A stretch of 64,000 nucleotides of DNA from an uncultured Pelagibacteraceae bacterium (GCA_902576765.1 CACGWH010000005.1:1-64000); one strand, 5' to 3'; positions 24,876-37,089 are shown, counted from the stretch's first letter. Notes: generated by a model from the letters alone, not told the origin. Numbers and translations: made by a program.

Positions 24876-26759
24876 TTATATCTCCAAATATTTTTTATCA
24901 TTGATTGATTGTCTCATTTTGTGTCGATCAATTACTAATTTAAATAATTTTGTTGCCATTGGTGCTGCGGTAGCACTTCCGCTACCTCCATGTTCAACAA
25001 TTACACTAAGAGCATATCTTGGATTTTTATATGGACCATATGCTACGTAAAGAGCATGATCTCTTTCTTCGTAAGGAATTTCAAAAGTCTTTAAATCCAA
25101 TTCACGATCTCTTGCAGTAATCTTTTTTACTTGCGCCGTTCCAGTTTTTCCAGCAAATTGATATTTTAAATCATCAATTCTAGATTTGTAAGATGTTCCC
25201 CTTACTTCATTCGTTGAAGCAAACATTGCATCTTGAACAATTTTGATATTTTTTGAGTTCGTATAAAGTGGAGAAAATTTATCCATAGGAGCTACCTTAT
25301 TTTCATCATTGATCACTATTCTTGGATAAATCTTATGACCTCCATTACCAATTTGAGCACTCATTAAGCATAATTGTATAGGAGTTGTTTGAATATAACC
25401 TTGGCCAATTCCAGTTATTATTGTTTCTCCTAATAACCATCCTTGTCCTAATGCATTTTTTTTCCATTGTGTATTTGGAACTAAACCACTCTTTTCAATA
25501 CTGAATAGATCTCCGAAAACTTCTTTTCCTAATCCAAATTTTTTGGCTGTTTCACTTAATTTATCAACCCCAAGTTTACGAGCTATTTCGTAAAAATATA
25601 TGTCACAAGATTGTTTCATGGCATTCCTTAAATTCATAAATCCATGTCCCTCTTTTTTCCAACAATGATAAGATTGACCATATAATTCTAAAGGATGTTT
25701 GTGTCCTCTACATTGAACCGTAAAATTAGTATTAATAATTCCATTCTCTAAGGCTGATAAAGCAACGATGGGTTTAATTGTTGAACCAGGAGAGTAGTTT
25801 CCTTGTAAAGTCTTGTTTACTAAAGGCTTCATAGGATCATTACGGATTAATTGCCAGTCATCTTTACTAATACCAAATACAAACAAATTAGGATCAAATG
25901 ATGGAGATGAATGCATGGCTATCACATCTCCTGTATAAATATCCATCACACAAATAGAGCCAGCTTGATCTTTAAGGAGTTCGTTTGCTAATTTTTGTAC
26001 TTCTGTATCAATAGTTAGTCTTAAATTTTTTCCTTTTTCACCTTTCTGAAATTCTAATTGACTGATTCTTCTTCCGTAAGCATTAACCTCATATCTTTCA
26101 ATATCATTACTACCAATCAATTTTTTTTCAAAAGATTTTTCCAAACCAACTTTTCCTACCTTAAGCCCTGGAACGAAATTTTTCTTTATCACCTCTGTAT
26201 TTTCAATGTCATTTTGATTGGCTTGGCTGACATAGCCAATTAAATGTGTAAAATTTTCTTTAAATGGATAATTTCTTGAAATTGAAATAACAGGTTTAAC
26301 ACCATTCAAATCATATAAATGATTATTGATTTTAGAAAATTTTTGCCAACTCAAGTTATCTGAAACAATTAGGGTTTCCCATGGTTTTATTTGACTTTTC
26401 TTTTTTAGTACTTTTTTAAATTCTTTGTCAGATAACTCTAACAAGTCTTTTATTCGATAAATTACATATCTAAAATCATCAACTTGCTCAGGAATAATAT
26501 GAAGCTGATAAGCTTCAAAATTTCCAGCAATAACATTGCCAAAATAATCATGAAATTCACCTCTGACTGGAGCTAATTTCCATTCTCTAATTCTGTTTTT
26601 GTCTGAGAGTGTTAAATATTTTTTATTTTCTTTTACTTGTAAAAAAAATAGCCTGCTTATAATTCCCATCATGATAAAAAATTTTAAAGAGCCAGTGATA
26701 AACATTCTTCTATTAATAGAATTAAGTTTTTTTACACTGTCACTTGAAGAATTAATCAT
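24876..26759 (-). CDS. mrdA: Penicillin-binding protein 2 (peptidoglycan transpeptidase MrdA)
   Basis: A class B PBP of 627 residues with one N-terminal span (about 22-41), a pedestal domain and a transpeptidase domain. Active-site motifs are complete: Ser326-x-x-Lys329 in SPGSTIKP, SCD for the SxN/D motif near 387, and KTGTAQ near 541. It crosslinks peptidoglycan in the elongasome with RodA, MreC and MreD. It overlaps mreD by eight bases and is followed by rodA at one base. Confidence 0.95.
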   Translation of the reverse strand: MINSSSDSVKKLNSINRRMFITGSLKFFIMMGIISRLFFLQVKENKKYLTLSDKNRIREWKLAPVRGEFHDYFGNVIAGNFEAYQLHIIPEQVDDFRYVIYRIKDLLELSDKEFKKVLKKKSQIKPWETLIVSDNLSWQKFSKINNHLYDLNGVKPVISISRNYPFKENFTHLIGYVSQANQNDIENTEVIKKNFVPGLKVGKVGLEKSFEKKLIGSNDIERYEVNAYGRRISQLEFQKGEKGKNLRLTIDTEVQKLANELLKDQAGSICVMDIYTGDVIAMHSSPSFDPNLFVFGISKDDWQLIRNDPMKPLVNKTLQGNYSPGSTIKPIVALSALENGIINTNFTVQCRGHKHPLELYGQSYHCWKKEGHGFMNLRNAMKQSCDIYFYEIARKLGVDKLSETAKKFGLGKEVFGDLFSIEKSGLVPNTQWKKNALGQGWLLGETIITGIGQGYIQTTPIQLCLMSAQIGNGGHKIYPRIVINDENKVAPMDKFSPLYTNSKNIKIVQDAMFASTNEVRGTSYKSRIDDLKYQFAGKTGTAQVKKITARDRELDLKTFEIPYEERDHALYVAYGPYKNPRYALSVIVEHGGSGSATAAPMATKLFKLVIDRHKMRQSINDKKYLEI

Positions 26760-27258
26760 TTAAACCTCTTAGGTAGTATTTAAACAAGGATGTAAAGACA
26801 ATATAAAATGAGAAAGTAAAAAAAGTATTAACTAAATAATTCATTAAAATTAAATCTAATGAAAAAAACAAAGTTAAAATTGAATAATTAAGAGAATTGA
26901 TTAAACTTATGATCAATAAAAAATAAAACCAATCTTTCATAGGATTTGGTCTAATTGTGATATTTCTTAAATAAGCCGTAGATATACATATTAAGGTGTA
27001 TGATAAGCTACTTATTCCCAAAGGTAGGCCAACTACAGTGTCATTAAATAAACCTGCGATGAATACAAGAATGTAATCAAAATGTTTGAAATCTTTTAAA
27101 GTAAAGAAAAAAATTAAAATAAATGGAAAATTGAAAGAAAAGTATTCTAGATTTAGATAATTTAAATCAAATTCATTCAACACAGATATATATAAAATGA
27201 GTATAGGTAACCAACCATAAAGCTTTAAAAAAGATCCTTTTGTTCTTAAACTAACCAT
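26752..27258 (-). CDS. mreD: Rod-shape-determining membrane protein MreD
   Basis: A polytopic membrane protein of 168 residues with five or six spans and the MreD-type stretch AGLFNDTVVGLPLGISSLSY. It links MreC and the wall synthases in the elongasome. Position between mreC (eight-base overlap) and mrdA (eight-base overlap) is the standard order. The sequence is weakly conserved in this family, so gene order carries much of the assignment. Confidence 0.9.
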   Translation of the reverse strand: MVSLRTKGSFLKLYGWLPILILYISVLNEFDLNYLNLEYFSFNFPFILIFFFTLKDFKHFDYILVFIAGLFNDTVVGLPLGISSLSYTLICISTAYLRNITIRPNPMKDWFYFLLIISLINSLNYSILTLFFSLDLILMNYLVNTFFTFSFYIVFTSLFKYYLRGLND

Positions 27259-28477
27259 CGATTTTTCCTTTGCTCAAAACACAATTCTTATATCCCGCAG
27301 TTCCCACAGTAAAACCTTTATTATTAAATAAAGATTTTCTACACTTATGACCATATTCTAAATTAAGTTTTAAAAATTTTAATTCTTCTGTATCCAAATT
27401 AAATTGGCTTATTGTTCTTTTTTGAGATGAAATTTCATTATTTAAATTTAAGACTTTATAATTAAGATTATTTATTTCGCTTTTCAAATTTTCATTTTCT
27501 TTTTGGAATTTTTTATTTGACTCTTCAATGATGCTTAATTCATCCTCTAAAATCTTTAATTTAGCATCTAATGGATTGTTTTCCTCAATGTTGTTATCGG
27601 TATCTGTTACATTTTTTGGAATTTCAGTTTCAGTAATTATTTCTGCAAAAACATACTTTAATTGAGAAAAATCACTGTAAAATTCAACTTGGTATTCATT
27701 TACTGAGCTTTCTCCAAAAGATTGAAGCTTTCCTATTGGAACACCACTTTTAAAAATAGCTCCAGTACCTGATGTGTATACGATGCTGTCATCTACTAAT
27801 TGATCTGAAAAACCTGACTTAATATACTTTATTTGACCATTATCTAATCCACTACCTGTTACGATGGCCTGGATATTTTGAGGAGCAATAGTCACTGGAA
27901 CATTTGAGTTTAAGTCAGACAATAATAACACTCTTGATGTTTTATAATTTACCTCGATCACTCTCCCAACTAGATAAGATTGATCATAAATATTTGTTCC
28001 AATTTTAATATTATCTTTACTACCTTTGTTAATAATTATACTTTTTAAAAAAGGGCTATCGTGATCAACAATAATTTTAGCTAATATTTTATCAGAGCTT
28101 GATACATAATCATTTATTAATTCTTTTAATTCTCTATTTTCATATTCAGTGATTTCATTTGATACATAACTTGATTTAAGACTTTCCAATTCATCGACAT
28201 TTTTTTTATATTTGTTAAAAAAAGTTGTATAGTCTTTTACTTGTATAAAGGTATCTTTAATCAAATTTTCTGGCACTGAAACGATAAATGATGATCTGTA
28301 TACCAATTCATTTATTACTGCTTTTGAGTATTTAATTACTTTAAAATCTAAACTTGAAAGAACGACTATAAATAATGAAAAAAATACTAAAGTAAGTAAT
28401 GAAAATTTTTGTTGAGTACTCTTTTTTAAAAAAGCAGATCTAATTGCAATTATAAAATCATCTCTGCTTGATGCCAT
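27251..28477 (-). CDS. mreC: Rod-shape-determining protein MreC with extended C-terminal coiled coil
   Basis: A protein of 408 residues. It has a cytoplasmic N-terminus, one span (about 24-45), a periplasmic coiled coil, and the MreC beta-domain (for example IINKGSKDNIKIGTNIYDQSYLVGRV and YTSGTGAIFKSGVPIG). MreC proteins are usually near 280-300 residues. Here an extra tail of about 120 residues starts near 288, with a strongly predicted second coiled coil (about 305-370) and a Cys-containing end (HKCRKSL, YKNCVLS). The extension is likely periplasmic. The gene lies five bases after mreB. Confidence 0.93.
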   Translation of the reverse strand: MASSRDDFIIAIRSAFLKKSTQQKFSLLTLVFFSLFIVVLSSLDFKVIKYSKAVINELVYRSSFIVSVPENLIKDTFIQVKDYTTFFNKYKKNVDELESLKSSYVSNEITEYENRELKELINDYVSSSDKILAKIIVDHDSPFLKSIIINKGSKDNIKIGTNIYDQSYLVGRVIEVNYKTSRVLLLSDLNSNVPVTIAPQNIQAIVTGSGLDNGQIKYIKSGFSDQLVDDSIVYTSGTGAIFKSGVPIGKLQSFGESSVNEYQVEFYSDFSQLKYVFAEIITETEIPKNVTDTDNNIEENNPLDAKLKILEDELSIIEESNKKFQKENENLKSEINNLNYKVLNLNNEISSQKRTISQFNLDTEELKFLKLNLEYGHKCRKSLFNNKGFTVGTAGYKNCVLSKGKIDG

Positions 28478-28482
28478 CGCTT

Positions 28483-29517
<1,035 letters not shown>

Positions 29518-31092
29518 TTAAATACCTCTCATTTTTTCTTCTTGTTGCTCCATCATTGGCGCAGTTTTTTCTCTTTTTAAAATCATTTTGTTCAAAGCAG
29601 CAATATAAGCATTTGCTGAAGCGACCAATGTATCCGTATCTGCTGCTTGACCAACAGTTGTTTTACCATTTTCCTCAATACGAACACTTACAGTGGCTTG
29701 AGCGTCAGTTCCTTCTGTCACAGCATGAACTTGATATAATTGAAGATTAACATCATGAGGATATAAGCTCTTTATACATTTAAAGATAGCATCCACTGGA
29801 CCATCACCTGTCTCTGTAGCTGATTTAATTTGTCCATTAACATCTAATGTCATATCTGCTTTTTGAGGCTCACCTGTGCCCGCAAACACCTTTAACGATT
29901 TTAATACTAAATTGTTAGCTTTGTTATCTAATACTAAGCTGTCATCAACTAAAGCTATAATATCCTCATCATAGATATGTTTTTTCTTATCAGCTAATAC
30001 TTTAAATTTTCCAAAGGCATTTTCTATTACATCATCTGTTAGGTCAGCATAGCCAAGGCTTATCAATTTATCTTTAAAAGCATGTCTACCAGAATGTTTT
30101 CCCATAACTAATGAAGTCTGTTTAACTCCAACACTTTCTGGTGTCATAATTTCATAAGTATTTCTATTTTTTAACATACCATCTTGATGAATTCCTGACT
30201 CGTGAGCAAAAGCATTTTTACCAACTATTGCTTTATTAAATTGAACTGGAAAACCAGTTACATTTGAGACTAATTTTGAGGCTTTACTCAATAATGTTGT
30301 GTTGATACCTGTTTCATATGGCATTAAATCGTTTCTTGTTCTAATTGCCATCACAACTTCTTCTAAAGCAGCATTACCTGCCCTTTCACCTATCCCATTA
30401 ATAGTACACTCTATTTGTCTAGCACCAGCCTGAATACCTGCCAAAGAGTTTGCAACTGCTAAACCTAAATCGTTATGGCAATGTGTTGATAAAATTGCTT
30501 TATCTATATTTGGTACTTTATTTAACAAAGTTTCAATAATTTTTGTAAACTCTGAAGGAACGGTATATCCAACAGTATCTGGAATATTAATTGTTTTTGC
30601 TCCTGATTTAATAGCAAGCTCAACAGTTTTGCACATATAATCCATGTCAGTTCTTGTTCCATCTTCACAAGACCACTCCACATCATCAGTTAAATTTCTT
30701 GCATATGTAACATGTTCTTTAATTGAATCATAAACTTGCTCTGGCGTTTTATTAAGTTTATGTTTCATATGAAGCGGACTAGTAGAAATAAAAGTATGAA
30801 TTCTAAATCTTGGTGCATGTTTTAATGCTTCATAACATCTATCAATATCTTTTTTTGAGTGTCTAGCTAATCCACAAGGAATAGATTTTTTTAAAACTTT
30901 ACTAATTGCTGATACCGCCTCAAAATCCCCTGGAGAAGCAATTGGAAATCCTGCTTCAATAATATCAATACCTAATTCATCGAAGACTCTTGAAATTTGA
31001 ATTTTTTCTTCAAGACTCATAGATGCACCTGGTGACTGCTCACCATCACGCATCGTAGTATCAAATATAAAAACTTTATCTTTATCGGCCAT
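29518..31092 (-). CDS. leuA: 2-isopropylmalate synthase LeuA
   Basis: A protein of 524 residues catalysing the first step of leucine synthesis (acetyl-CoA plus 2-oxoisovalerate). It has the HMGL-like barrel with FDTTMRDGEQSPG at the N-terminus, the metal-binding HCHNDLGLAVANS, and a C-terminal LeuA regulatory domain (about 390-505) that binds leucine for feedback inhibition. Together with ilvB, ilvH and ilvC on the same strand it forms the branched-chain block. The 77 bases to ilvC show no leader peptide that I can see. Confidence 0.96.
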   Translation of the reverse strand: MADKDKVFIFDTTMRDGEQSPGASMSLEEKIQISRVFDELGIDIIEAGFPIASPGDFEAVSAISKVLKKSIPCGLARHSKKDIDRCYEALKHAPRFRIHTFISTSPLHMKHKLNKTPEQVYDSIKEHVTYARNLTDDVEWSCEDGTRTDMDYMCKTVELAIKSGAKTINIPDTVGYTVPSEFTKIIETLLNKVPNIDKAILSTHCHNDLGLAVANSLAGIQAGARQIECTINGIGERAGNAALEEVVMAIRTRNDLMPYETGINTTLLSKASKLVSNVTGFPVQFNKAIVGKNAFAHESGIHQDGMLKNRNTYEIMTPESVGVKQTSLVMGKHSGRHAFKDKLISLGYADLTDDVIENAFGKFKVLADKKKHIYDEDIIALVDDSLVLDNKANNLVLKSLKVFAGTGEPQKADMTLDVNGQIKSATETGDGPVDAIFKCIKSLYPHDVNLQLYQVHAVTEGTDAQATVSVRIEENGKTTVGQAADTDTLVASANAYIAALNKMILKREKTAPMMEQQEEKMRGI

Positions 31093-31169
31093 AACTAATA
31101 AAATTTGGAAGATCTATAATACAATCTCTATTAGAAATTGCAAAATATTTATGAATTTAAAACTTAAAT

Positions 31170-32201
<1,032 letters not shown>

Positions 32202-32205
32202 CTAA

Positions 32206-32754
32206 TTAATTAAATACTTTATCTCCCCTCGTCATAGCAACAGCACCTGTTCTAGATATGCTTACTAGTCCAAATTTTTTTAAATTTTTTGCCATTTTAT
32301 CAATTTCTCTTCTAAGTGCAGTAATTTGAATAACATTAGATTTTTTTGTTTTATCCAATATTACAGCATTATATTTTTTACAAGCATTAATAGCTTTTTT
32401 TATTTTTGATGTATTGCCTACAACTTTAAATAAGGCCATTTCTTTAAAAATCACACCCCTATCATCTCTTTTAAAATCAGCAACTTTATGAACTGGTACA
32501 AGTTTCTTTAGCTGAAGTTTGATTTGATCAATTACTTGTGGCGTACCAGTAGTTACAATCGTAATTCTAGATATATTTTTTTTTGCATCAACTTCAGCAA
32601 CAGCCAATGATTCAATATTGTAACCTCTTCCAGAAAATAAACCAACTACTCTTGCTAATACTCCTGCTTCATTGTCAACCCACACCACAATTATATGTGT
32701 ATCCGATTTTTCTTTTTTTGTTGAGACACTATAAGCTGATTTTGGATTTGCCAT
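32206..32754 (-). CDS. ilvH: Acetolactate synthase small (regulatory) subunit
   Basis: A protein of 182 residues with an N-terminal ACT domain (VWVDNEAGVLARVVGLFSGRGYN) and a C-terminal ALS small-subunit domain. It gives the large subunit full activity and valine feedback. It lies two bases after ilvB on the same strand. Slightly longer at the N-terminus than many IlvH proteins, with a basic Ser/Lys-rich lead. Confidence 0.95.
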   Translation of the reverse strand: MANPKSAYSVSTKKEKSDTHIIVVWVDNEAGVLARVVGLFSGRGYNIESLAVAEVDAKKNISRITIVTTGTPQVIDQIKLQLKKLVPVHKVADFKRDDRGVIFKEMALFKVVGNTSKIKKAINACKKYNAVILDKTKKSNVIQITALRREIDKMAKNLKKFGLVSISRTGAVAMTRGDKVFN

Positions 32755-32756
32755 GA

Positions 32757-34523
32757 TTAAACTAATGCTTTGCCTTTTCCAGTAATTTTATTTTCCTCTT
32801 TATCAGTTGGACCTAATATCATTTGATTATGAGGTTTTCCTGATGGTATCATTGGAAAACAATTTTCATTTGGATCTACACGACAATCGAAAATGACAGG
32901 ACCATCAAACTGAACCATTTCCTTAATTTTTTCATCAAGTTCATTTGGATTATCAGCTTTAATACCTTTACATCCGTAAGCTTCCGCAAGTTTTATAAAA
33001 TCAGGTAATGCCTCAGAATAACTCTCTGAGTAATTTTTTTCATGTAATAATTCCTGCCATTGTCTTACCATTCCCATATATTGATTATTTAGAATAAAAA
33101 TCTTAATTGGTAAGTTGTATTGAACGGCAGTTGACATTTCTTGCATAGTCATCAAAACAGATGCTTCACCAGCTATATCAATAACTAATTTTTTGGGATG
33201 AGCTATTTGAACACCCACTGCAGCTGGTAGCCCATAACCCATTGTGCCTAATCCACCAGAGGTCATCCAACGATTAGGTTTATTAAATTTATAGTGTTGA
33301 GCTGCCCACATTTGATGCTGACCAACCTCAGTAGTAATGAATGTATCTTTATCTTTTGTCAACTCATAAAGCCTTTGAACAGCATGTTGTGGTTTTATTG
33401 TTTCATCGCTGTTATTAAAGTGTAAAGAGTTCTTTGTTCTCCATTTTTGAATTTGCTCCCACCATTTAGATATTTTTTGTTTATTTGATTTTTTAAAATC
33501 ACTATTTTTCTTTTTAAATGTTTTATTGATACCTTTTAAAACATCTTTAACATCTCCAACTAAAGCTAAATCTACTTTTATAATTTTGTTTATCGACGAA
33601 GGATCAATATCAATATGAACTTTTTTTGATTTAGGTGAAAACTCATCAATCTTTCCAGTTATCCTATCATCAAATCTTGCCCCAATATTGATTAAAAGAT
33701 CACAATCATGCATAGCATTATTTGCCTCGTAAGTTCCATGCATTCCTAACATTCCTAAAAATTGATTATCATCACCAGGATAAGCTCCAAGACCTTGTAG
33801 GGTGGATGTTATCGGAAAACCAGTTAATTGAACAAGCTCTCTTAAGACTTCACTGGCTTCAGGACCAGAATTTATAACACCTCCACCAGAATAAATGATC
33901 GGTTTTTTTGATTTGTTCATCAAATCAATTAATTTATCTACATCTTTCTGAGAAAAATAATTTAATGACTTGCCGTTCAATTTTTTTATAGGTTTTGGTT
34001 TTGAATACCCTATTTTTGCAAACTGAATATCTTTTGGTATATCAACCAACACTGGGCCTGGCCTTCCAGTTGTTGCAACTTTAAAAGCCTCATGAATTAT
34101 GTTTGATAAATCTTTAATATCTTTTACTAACCAATTATGTTTGGTGCATGGTCTAGTAATCCCGGTGGTGTCGCATTCTTGAAAAGCATCAGTACCAATT
34201 AAATGAGTTGGTACTTGTCCAGAAATACAAACTAAAGGAACAGAGTCCATATACGCATCTGTTAAAGCTGTGACAACATTGGTTGCTCCGGGACCAGAGG
34301 TCACTAAAACTACTCCAGGTTTGCCAGATGACCTGGCATAGCCTTCTGCAGCATGTCCCGCTCCTTGTTCATGTCTAACTAAAATATGTTTTATTGAAGA
34401 ATGATTTTTTAATTCATCATAAATTGGAAGTACAGCTCCTCCAGGATATCCAAAAATAAATTCAACATCTTGATCCTCAAGACATTTGAATACAATTTCA
34501 GCTCCTGTATATAATTTAGACAT
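32757..34523 (-). CDS. ilvB: Acetolactate synthase large (catalytic) subunit
   Basis: A thiamine-diphosphate enzyme of 588 residues that joins two pyruvates or pyruvate and 2-oxobutyrate. The catalytic Glu lies in ILVRHEQGAGHAAEGYARSS, the FAD-type middle domain is present, and the C-terminal ThDP-binding region runs DIAGEASVLMTMQEM to LNNQYMGMVRQWQE. The GEAS form in place of GDGS is, as I recall, usual in alphaproteobacteria. First gene of the ilvB-ilvH-ilvC-leuA block; 53 bases separate it from miaA upstream. Confidence 0.96.
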   Translation of the reverse strand: MSKLYTGAEIVFKCLEDQDVEFIFGYPGGAVLPIYDELKNHSSIKHILVRHEQGAGHAAEGYARSSGKPGVVLVTSGPGATNVVTALTDAYMDSVPLVCISGQVPTHLIGTDAFQECDTTGITRPCTKHNWLVKDIKDLSNIIHEAFKVATTGRPGPVLVDIPKDIQFAKIGYSKPKPIKKLNGKSLNYFSQKDVDKLIDLMNKSKKPIIYSGGGVINSGPEASEVLRELVQLTGFPITSTLQGLGAYPGDDNQFLGMLGMHGTYEANNAMHDCDLLINIGARFDDRITGKIDEFSPKSKKVHIDIDPSSINKIIKVDLALVGDVKDVLKGINKTFKKKNSDFKKSNKQKISKWWEQIQKWRTKNSLHFNNSDETIKPQHAVQRLYELTKDKDTFITTEVGQHQMWAAQHYKFNKPNRWMTSGGLGTMGYGLPAAVGVQIAHPKKLVIDIAGEASVLMTMQEMSTAVQYNLPIKIFILNNQYMGMVRQWQELLHEKNYSESYSEALPDFIKLAEAYGCKGIKADNPNELDEKIKEMVQFDGPVIFDCRVDPNENCFPMIPSGKPHNQMILGPTDKEENKITGKGKALV

Positions 34524-34576
34524 TCATCCAATCTAGCTGAAGTTGTGCTAATTGGTCAAGAACTACTCTAAAATTT

Positions 34577-35486
34577 CTAAATTTTTTTTAAAAACTGATT
34601 TAGGCTTTTTGACTTTATTTTGTTCCAATCTGACATGTGACCTCTACCCCATGTCGTCTGTCTTTTGGCATATTGTCTAGTCTTTATTGATATTTTTTCA
34701 ATTAACTCTGAAATTTGAATTTTTTTGTTAAGAAATTCACTTATCTCATTTAGACCAATAGCTTTTGATGCAGTCTTGTTTTTTGGAACTTTGAGCTTGA
34801 GAAATCTTTTAGCCTCTAAAATTGCTCCCTCACCAATCATTTGACTAGTTCTAAAACTAATTTGTTTAATTAACTCATCCCTTGGATAATCAATATAAAT
34901 TTTATAAAAGTCCTTTTTTTCATAATTTGATTTTGTATTTTTAAACCATTCATACATAGATCTTTTTGTGAATAATTTAATTTCAAAAGCTCGCATTACT
35001 CTTTGTGAGTCTGTGAGATTTAATTTTTTTTTGATTAGGGGATCTAGTTTAATTAATTTTGAATAAAACTTTCTTGGTCCAATTTTTTTTATGCAAAGAT
35101 CTTACTTGATTTCTATATTCATTGGGAATATTAGGAATTTTTACTAAGCCCTCTGTCAAAGCCTTGAAATATAAGCCAGTTCCTCCAACCAGAATAGGTA
35201 TTTTTTTTCTTTTTCTAATCTCTAAAATTTTCTTGTTTGCAAGTTTCAACCAATGACCAGTTGAAAATTTTTTTTTTACATTTTGAAATCCATATAAATG
35301 ATGTCGTATTTTTTTATAATCTTTTTGATATGGTCTTGCTGATAGAATCTTTAGTTCCTTATATACTTGCATACTATCTGCATTAATAATTTCGCCATTG
35401 ATCTTTTTAGCAAGATTTAATGCAAATTTAGATTTACCAGATGCTGTTGGACCATAAATTAAAATAATTTTGGATTTTAAATCCAT
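34577..35486 (-). pseudogene. miaA: tRNA dimethylallyltransferase MiaA, one-base frameshift
   Basis: Two frames together make one full MiaA. 35049-35486 gives the N-terminal part with the P-loop YGPTASGKSKFA and the DSMQVYKEL and VGGTGLYFKALTEG motifs. 34577-34996 gives the C-terminal part (MRAFEIK, KTASKAIGL, TRQYAKRQTTW). On the coding strand the switch falls in a run of eight A at 35083-35090; with seven A the frame reads on as KIGPRKFYSKL through LTDSQRVMRAFE, giving 302 residues, the normal length. MiaA prenylates A37 of tRNAs reading UNN codons. The break is either a sequencing error, a real mutation or a slippery site; I favour error. Confidence 0.88.
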
Positions 35487-35489
35487 GAA

Positions 35490-36896
35490 TCAGTCTAATT
35501 TAACACCAATATATCTTCTTTGATTTTGGCTGTTATAAATTACTAATAGAATAGTCTTTTGATTGCTTTTTAAAACTTGTTCAACCATTTGATTTAAATC
35601 ATTTGAATTTCTTATTTTTTTCTTTTGCGCCTCTAAAATTATACTATTTAACTCAATTGTATTATTTAAAGGACTATCGCTATCTATTTGAGTTATAACT
35701 AAACCAGAAGTTTGATTTGGTAGATTTCTGGTCTTAATATCTTCTTTAGACAGTTGCTTAACTGTTATTTTGAGTTTTTCAATTCTTTCTTCTTTTAATG
35801 GGGTATTTTTTTCAGCAACTTTGAAATCCTCTGAAGTTTCAAGTCTTCCAAGTGTAATTGTCTTAATTATTTCTTTTTTATTTCTCCAAATTTTAACTTT
35901 TACTTTTTTTCCAACTTCAGTTCTTGCAACTATTATTGGAAGCTCTTTCATCTCTTGAATTTTCTCTCCATTAAATTCTAGAATTATATCGCCCGCTTTT
36001 ACGCCTGCTTTTTCTGATGGACTATTAGGCGCTACACTAGCTACAAGTGCTCCTCTAGGTTCATCCAGATTTTCAACTTCAGCAATCTCTTTTGTTACAT
36101 CTTGTATTCTAACACCAAGCCATCCTCTTTTAGTTTCACCAAATTCAATTAACTGATCAATAACAATTTTTGCGCTGTTAGATGGTATTGAAAAACCAAT
36201 TCCAATAGAGCCGCTTCGACCTAAAATAGCAGTATTAATTCCTATTACATCTCCGTTCATATCAAACAAAGGTCCACCTGAATTTCCAGAATTTATTGAA
36301 GCATCAGTTTGAATATAATCCTCATATCTTGATAATCCAATTGAACGATTTCGTGCAGAAATAATTCCTGAAGTCACTGTTCCTCCTAATCCAAATGGAT
36401 TTCCTATTGCTATAACCCAATCACCAATTCGAGCCTTGTCTGAGTCACCAAATTTTACTGGCACAAACTTTTCTGTTGTCTCTAATTGTAGAACAGCAAT
36501 ATCAGAAAGAGGATCTGCACCTATAACTTTTGCTTTAAACTCTTTGTCGCCATTTACTCGAACAATAATATCTTCTGCATCTGTAATGACATGATTATTA
36601 GTAACAACCACACCTTTTTCATCAATAATAAATCCTGAACCAAGAGCAGACGATTGTCTTTCTTGTGGTACACCAAACTCTCTAAACATATCTTCAAATG
36701 GTGATCCTGGAGGAAATTGAAAAGGAAAAGGATTTGAACGAGTAGTAATGGTAGTAGTTGTTGAGATATTAACTACTGAAGGCATTAATCTTTCAGCTAA
36801 ATCAGCAAATGATGCTGGAACACTCTGAGAGTTAGAACTATTGGATAAACTTAGAGTAAAAATAAAAAATAATAATAATGACTTAACTTTTCTCAT
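35490..36896 (-). CDS. degQ: Periplasmic serine protease of the DegP/DegQ (HtrA) family
   Basis: A protein of 468 residues with a signal peptide (about 1-24), a trypsin-like domain with catalytic triad His102 (TNNHVI), Asp132 (DPLSDIAVL) and Ser206 (NSGNSGGPL), and two PDZ domains (about 260-350 and 375-465). It degrades and refolds damaged envelope proteins. Members of this family are named DegP, DegQ, Do or MucD interchangeably, so the exact symbol is uncertain. It follows DUF2065 and hflCK, a common alphaproteobacterial order for envelope quality control. Confidence 0.94.
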   Translation of the reverse strand: MRKVKSLLLFFIFTLSLSNSSNSQSVPASFADLAERLMPSVVNISTTTTITTRSNPFPFQFPPGSPFEDMFREFGVPQERQSSALGSGFIIDEKGVVVTNNHVITDAEDIIVRVNGDKEFKAKVIGADPLSDIAVLQLETTEKFVPVKFGDSDKARIGDWVIAIGNPFGLGGTVTSGIISARNRSIGLSRYEDYIQTDASINSGNSGGPLFDMNGDVIGINTAILGRSGSIGIGFSIPSNSAKIVIDQLIEFGETKRGWLGVRIQDVTKEIAEVENLDEPRGALVASVAPNSPSEKAGVKAGDIILEFNGEKIQEMKELPIIVARTEVGKKVKVKIWRNKKEIIKTITLGRLETSEDFKVAEKNTPLKEERIEKLKITVKQLSKEDIKTRNLPNQTSGLVITQIDSDSPLNNTIELNSIILEAQKKKIRNSNDLNQMVEQVLKSNQKTILLVIYNSQNQRRYIGVKLD

Positions 36897-36897
36897 A

Positions 36898-37083
36898 TTA
36901 ATTCATTTTAAAATATATAATTACAAATCCTATAATCATAAAAATTAATCCACCAATTCTTAGCTGACCATCGCTTATTAATTCAAGTTTTTTTAACATA
37001 CTTTTCATTTTTGCTGGAAATATGGCATACAAAATACCCTCAATAAATAAGAATAGACCAAATGCAATGATCAATTCTTTCAT
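36898..37083 (-). CDS. DUF2065 small membrane protein
   Basis: A protein of 61 residues with two hydrophobic segments (about 3-22 and 43-59) and the motif LFLFIEGILYAIFP, which I recognise as DUF2065. The family usually lies next to hflC, as here (six bases from it), and its function is unknown. One base separates it from the protease gene downstream. Confidence 0.85.
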   Translation of the reverse strand: MKELIIAFGLFLFIEGILYAIFPAKMKSMLKKLELISDGQLRIGGLIFMIIGFVIIYFKMN

Positions 37084-37089
37084 GAAAGT

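Noticed and set aside
31093-31169. Leader peptide or attenuator before leuA
   Set aside because: I looked for a short frame rich in Leu/Val/Ile codons followed by a hairpin and T-run and saw none.
34577-34996. C-terminal miaA fragment as an independent small gene
   Set aside because: It begins inside a conserved MiaA motif (QRVMRAFE) and joins exactly to the upstream frame when one base is removed.
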